A DNA stretch of 15,410 nucleotides from Pseudomonadota bacterium (lineage in GTDB: Bacteria > Pseudomonadota > Gammaproteobacteria > Burkholderiales > Rhodocyclaceae). The notes beneath the pieces are model-generated. The model made no database searches. It saw only the letters and a list, made by a program, of their open reading frames with translations, and was not told where the DNA came from. The stretch is taken from NCBI GenBank assembly GCA_023459095.1, contig JAEWVQ010000326.1, positions 1-15,410 on the forward strand, read 5' to 3'. Within the stretch, counting starts at the first letter, position 1, and each line of letters starts with the position of its first letter. Both the position numbers and the translations under genes were made by a program. This document shows, one piece after another, positions 13,963 to 15,410 of the stretch.

Positions 13963-14547
13963 TCAAGCCGCCGCGCGGCGCGTGCCCTCCAGCGGCCAGC
14001 GGTAACGCAGCAGAGCCTCGTCGAAACGGTCGAGCGCCGCCTCCAGGCGCTGCTCGGCCTCCGCGGCAAGGAGCCATTCGCCGCCTCGCTCGCCGCCTTC
14101 TCCGGCGCGGCGCGCGTAGTGCGCATCGGCGACGAACACGCCGTCGACGACGATCTGCGCATCGAGCGCCGACAGCACCGGACGCAGCGCATGCTCGACC
14201 GCCAGCGTATGCGCCGGCGAGCCGCCGGTGGCCAGCGTCAGCACCACCTTGCCCGCGAGCCCGCGCTGCGGCAGCAGGTCGAGAAAGGCCTTCAGCGCGC
14301 CCGCGTAGGCGCCCTTGTACACCGGGGTGGCGACGATCACGCCGCGCGCCGCCTCCACCGCGTCGAGCGCCTGGCCCAGCGCCACCGAGTCGGTGCGCGC
14401 GAGCAGCAGATCGGTCGCCGGCAAGGCGCGCACCTCGAGCGTGTCGACCTCGTGACCGGCGGCCCGCAGCCGCGCGGCCGCCCACCCCGCAAGCGCGGTC
14501 GAGCGCGACGCCGGCGACGGACTGCCGGCAATGGCGAGGATGCTCAT
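13963..14547 (-). CDS. ssuE: SsuE-type NAD(P)H-dependent FMN reductase
   Basis: This 194-residue flavodoxin-fold protein has the FMN-phosphate loop AIAGSPSPASRS (6-16) and the SsuE signature TPVYKGAYAGALKAFLDLLP (74-93). It also has LATGGSPAHTLAVEHALRPVLSAL (105-128), matching SsuE almost position by position. SsuE supplies reduced FMN to the alkanesulfonate monooxygenase SsuD, which frees sulfite from sulfonates under sulfate limitation. His119 stands where, from memory, Escherichia coli SsuE has the pi-helix Tyr. The gene overlaps the upstream binding-protein gene by ATGA and has a strong GGAGGAGG Shine-Dalgarno. It appears to be the last gene of the operon, ending 27 bp from the convergent SpeE-like gene. 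The monooxygenase itself is not in the window. Confidence 0.88.
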   Translation of the reverse strand: MSILAIAGSPSPASRSTALAGWAAARLRAAGHEVDTLEVRALPATDLLLARTDSVALGQALDAVEAARGVIVATPVYKGAYAGALKAFLDLLPQRGLAGKVVLTLATGGSPAHTLAVEHALRPVLSALDAQIVVDGVFVADAHYARRAGEGGERGGEWLLAAEAEQRLEAALDRFDEALLRYRWPLEGTRRAAA

Positions 14548-15410
14548 GCGGCCTCCTCCGGCAGACGCCAGGCGGCGAGGTCGATATCGGTAGCGGCGAG
14601 ACGCTCGGCAACAAGGAAGTCCTTGGTCGAAGCGAGCAGTTCCAGCCCCTCGGCCGGGTAAGACTGTTCGTGGAACTGCGACAGCGCATAGGCCGCCTTC
14701 ACCACTTCGGCGCTGAAACCGCTACGGCGCGCGTGAAAGTCGTAGTAGGCCTCGCCGCCGTCGCGGATCTGGCGCACCGCCGCCTGCCGCGCACGGCGCC
14801 ACGCCCCGGCGAGGCCGGGGGTCGCGGCCAGGGTCTGGTCGGCGGCCACCGCCACCAGGGTACCGCGCAGCTGCGGATGGAGGCGCGACTCGTCAACCAC
14901 CGGATAGCCCTTGAGCGCGAGCGCCGCGCCGATCTCGCTCTGTGCCGCGAACGCGGCGATGTCGCCGCGTGCCAGCGCCGGCTCGGCATCGCGCCCGAGC
15001 ATGTAAACCACCTTGGTGGTGCGCAGGATGCCGGCCGCCTTGAGGCGGCCGATCAGGTAGCGGTGCATGTAGGAGCCGAGCTGGGTGGCGACGACCCTGC
15101 CTTCCAGCTCCTCCACCGTACGCACGCCGCCGCGCGGCGTCACCAGAAAGGTGTTGAGGCCGACGTTCTCGAAGCTGAGCAGGCGCCCGGCGAGCCCGCG
15201 CGCGCGCGCGACGATCGCCGGGGTGTCGCCATACACGCCAACGTCGAGGGCGCCGGCGATCAGCGCCTCGTTGAGGTCGGGGCCGTTGGGAAAGGCGTGG
15301 GTGCGGATGTCGGCGTAACCGAGCGGGGCCAGTTCGCGAAGCAGCAGGCCCTGCTCGTGTGCCCAGCCGCTGGGGCCGACCGGCTTGCCGGCGCCGATGA
15401 AGCCCAGGCG
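14544..15410 (-). CDS. ssuA: Aliphatic sulfonate ABC transporter substrate-binding protein (5' end outside window)
   Basis: The minus-strand frame is open to the window edge, with 288 residues visible and the signal peptide missing. The GTG at 15236 is not the start, because conserved family sequence continues upstream: LGFIGAGKPVGPSGWAHEQG at the edge and NEALIAGALDVGVYGDTPAI across that codon. Later motifs are VGLNTFLVTPRGGVRTVEEL and ATQLGSYMHRYL, typical of SsuA/TauA-like periplasmic binding proteins. The protein should capture sulfonates or related compounds for an SsuBC-type permease. It sits directly before ssuE with an ATGA overlap, which supports a sulfonate rather than nitrate or taurine substrate. 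SsuA-like is firm at family level; the precise ligand is inferred from context. Confidence 0.78.
   Translation of the reverse strand, partial: RLGFIGAGKPVGPSGWAHEQGLLLRELAPLGYADIRTHAFPNGPDLNEALIAGALDVGVYGDTPAIVARARGLAGRLLSFENVGLNTFLVTPRGGVRTVEELEGRVVATQLGSYMHRYLIGRLKAAGILRTTKVVYMLGRDAEPALARGDIAAFAAQSEIGAALALKGYPVVDESRLHPQLRGTLVAVAADQTLAATPGLAGAWRRARQAAVRQIRDGGEAYYDFHARRSGFSAEVVKAAYALSQFHEQSYPAEGLELLASTKDFLVAERLAATDIDLAAWRLPEEAA

Noticed and set aside
15198..15210. Alternating CG tract inside the ssuA-like gene
   Set aside because: It encodes the ordinary Ala-Arg-Ala-Arg stretch of the protein and is a by-product of very high GC; no evidence of a functional repeat.

Overview
This 15.4 kb window is very GC-rich, with G or C at nearly every third codon position. 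It comes from a Gram-negative proteobacterium. The gene families suggest Betaproteobacteria of the Rhodocyclales type (Azoarcus/Thauera-like). That placement is inference from gene content and composition, because no marker gene is present. There are 14 protein genes, two of them cut by the window edges, and no RNA genes, insertion sequences or CRISPR arrays.

Region 1 (1-4590, + strand) is the end of an operon that looks like the membrane and export part of an aryl polyene (APE, outer-membrane pigment lipid) cluster. It holds an LpxL-type acyltransferase (5' end outside the window), a LolA-like periplasmic protein, an MMPL/RND-type exporter and a small alpha/beta hydrolase. All three junctions are ATGA stop/start overlaps. 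The ketosynthases, carrier proteins and dehydratases expected of such a cluster would lie to the left. A small antibiotic-biosynthesis-monooxygenase (ABM) protein follows at 4664-5029.

Region 2 (5043-7557) is a divergent unit. On the - strand are a MaoC-type hydratase and an MFS transporter. On the + strand is a TetR-family regulator. The intergenic space holds two copies of a palindromic site in inverted orientation, overlapping candidate promoters for both directions.

Region 3 (7632-10583, + strand) holds an RBBP9/YdeN-type serine hydrolase and a 1-Cys peroxiredoxin of the LsfA type. These are followed by an ArsR-family regulator and an Old Yellow Enzyme flavin reductase. The regulator has its own promoter, overlapped by a 9-bp inverted repeat. 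A strong intrinsic terminator closes the region.

Region 4 (10648-13935) holds a chemoreceptor on the - strand, preceded by a very good sigma-28 (FliA) promoter. Divergent from it is a membrane protein fused to a spermidine-synthase-like methyltransferase fold.

Region 5 (13963-15410, - strand) is the end of a sulfonate-utilisation operon: a sulfonate ABC transporter binding protein (cut by the window end) overlapping an SsuE-type NAD(P)H:FMN reductase. With the LsfA-type peroxiredoxin 5 kb away, the right half reads as a sulfur-starvation and redox/electrophile-defence neighbourhood. I found no convincing wholly new multi-gene system. The best leads are the hydrolase closing the APE operon, the Cys-pair ArsR with its operator and OYE, the doubled TetR operator, and the membrane SpeE-like fusion.
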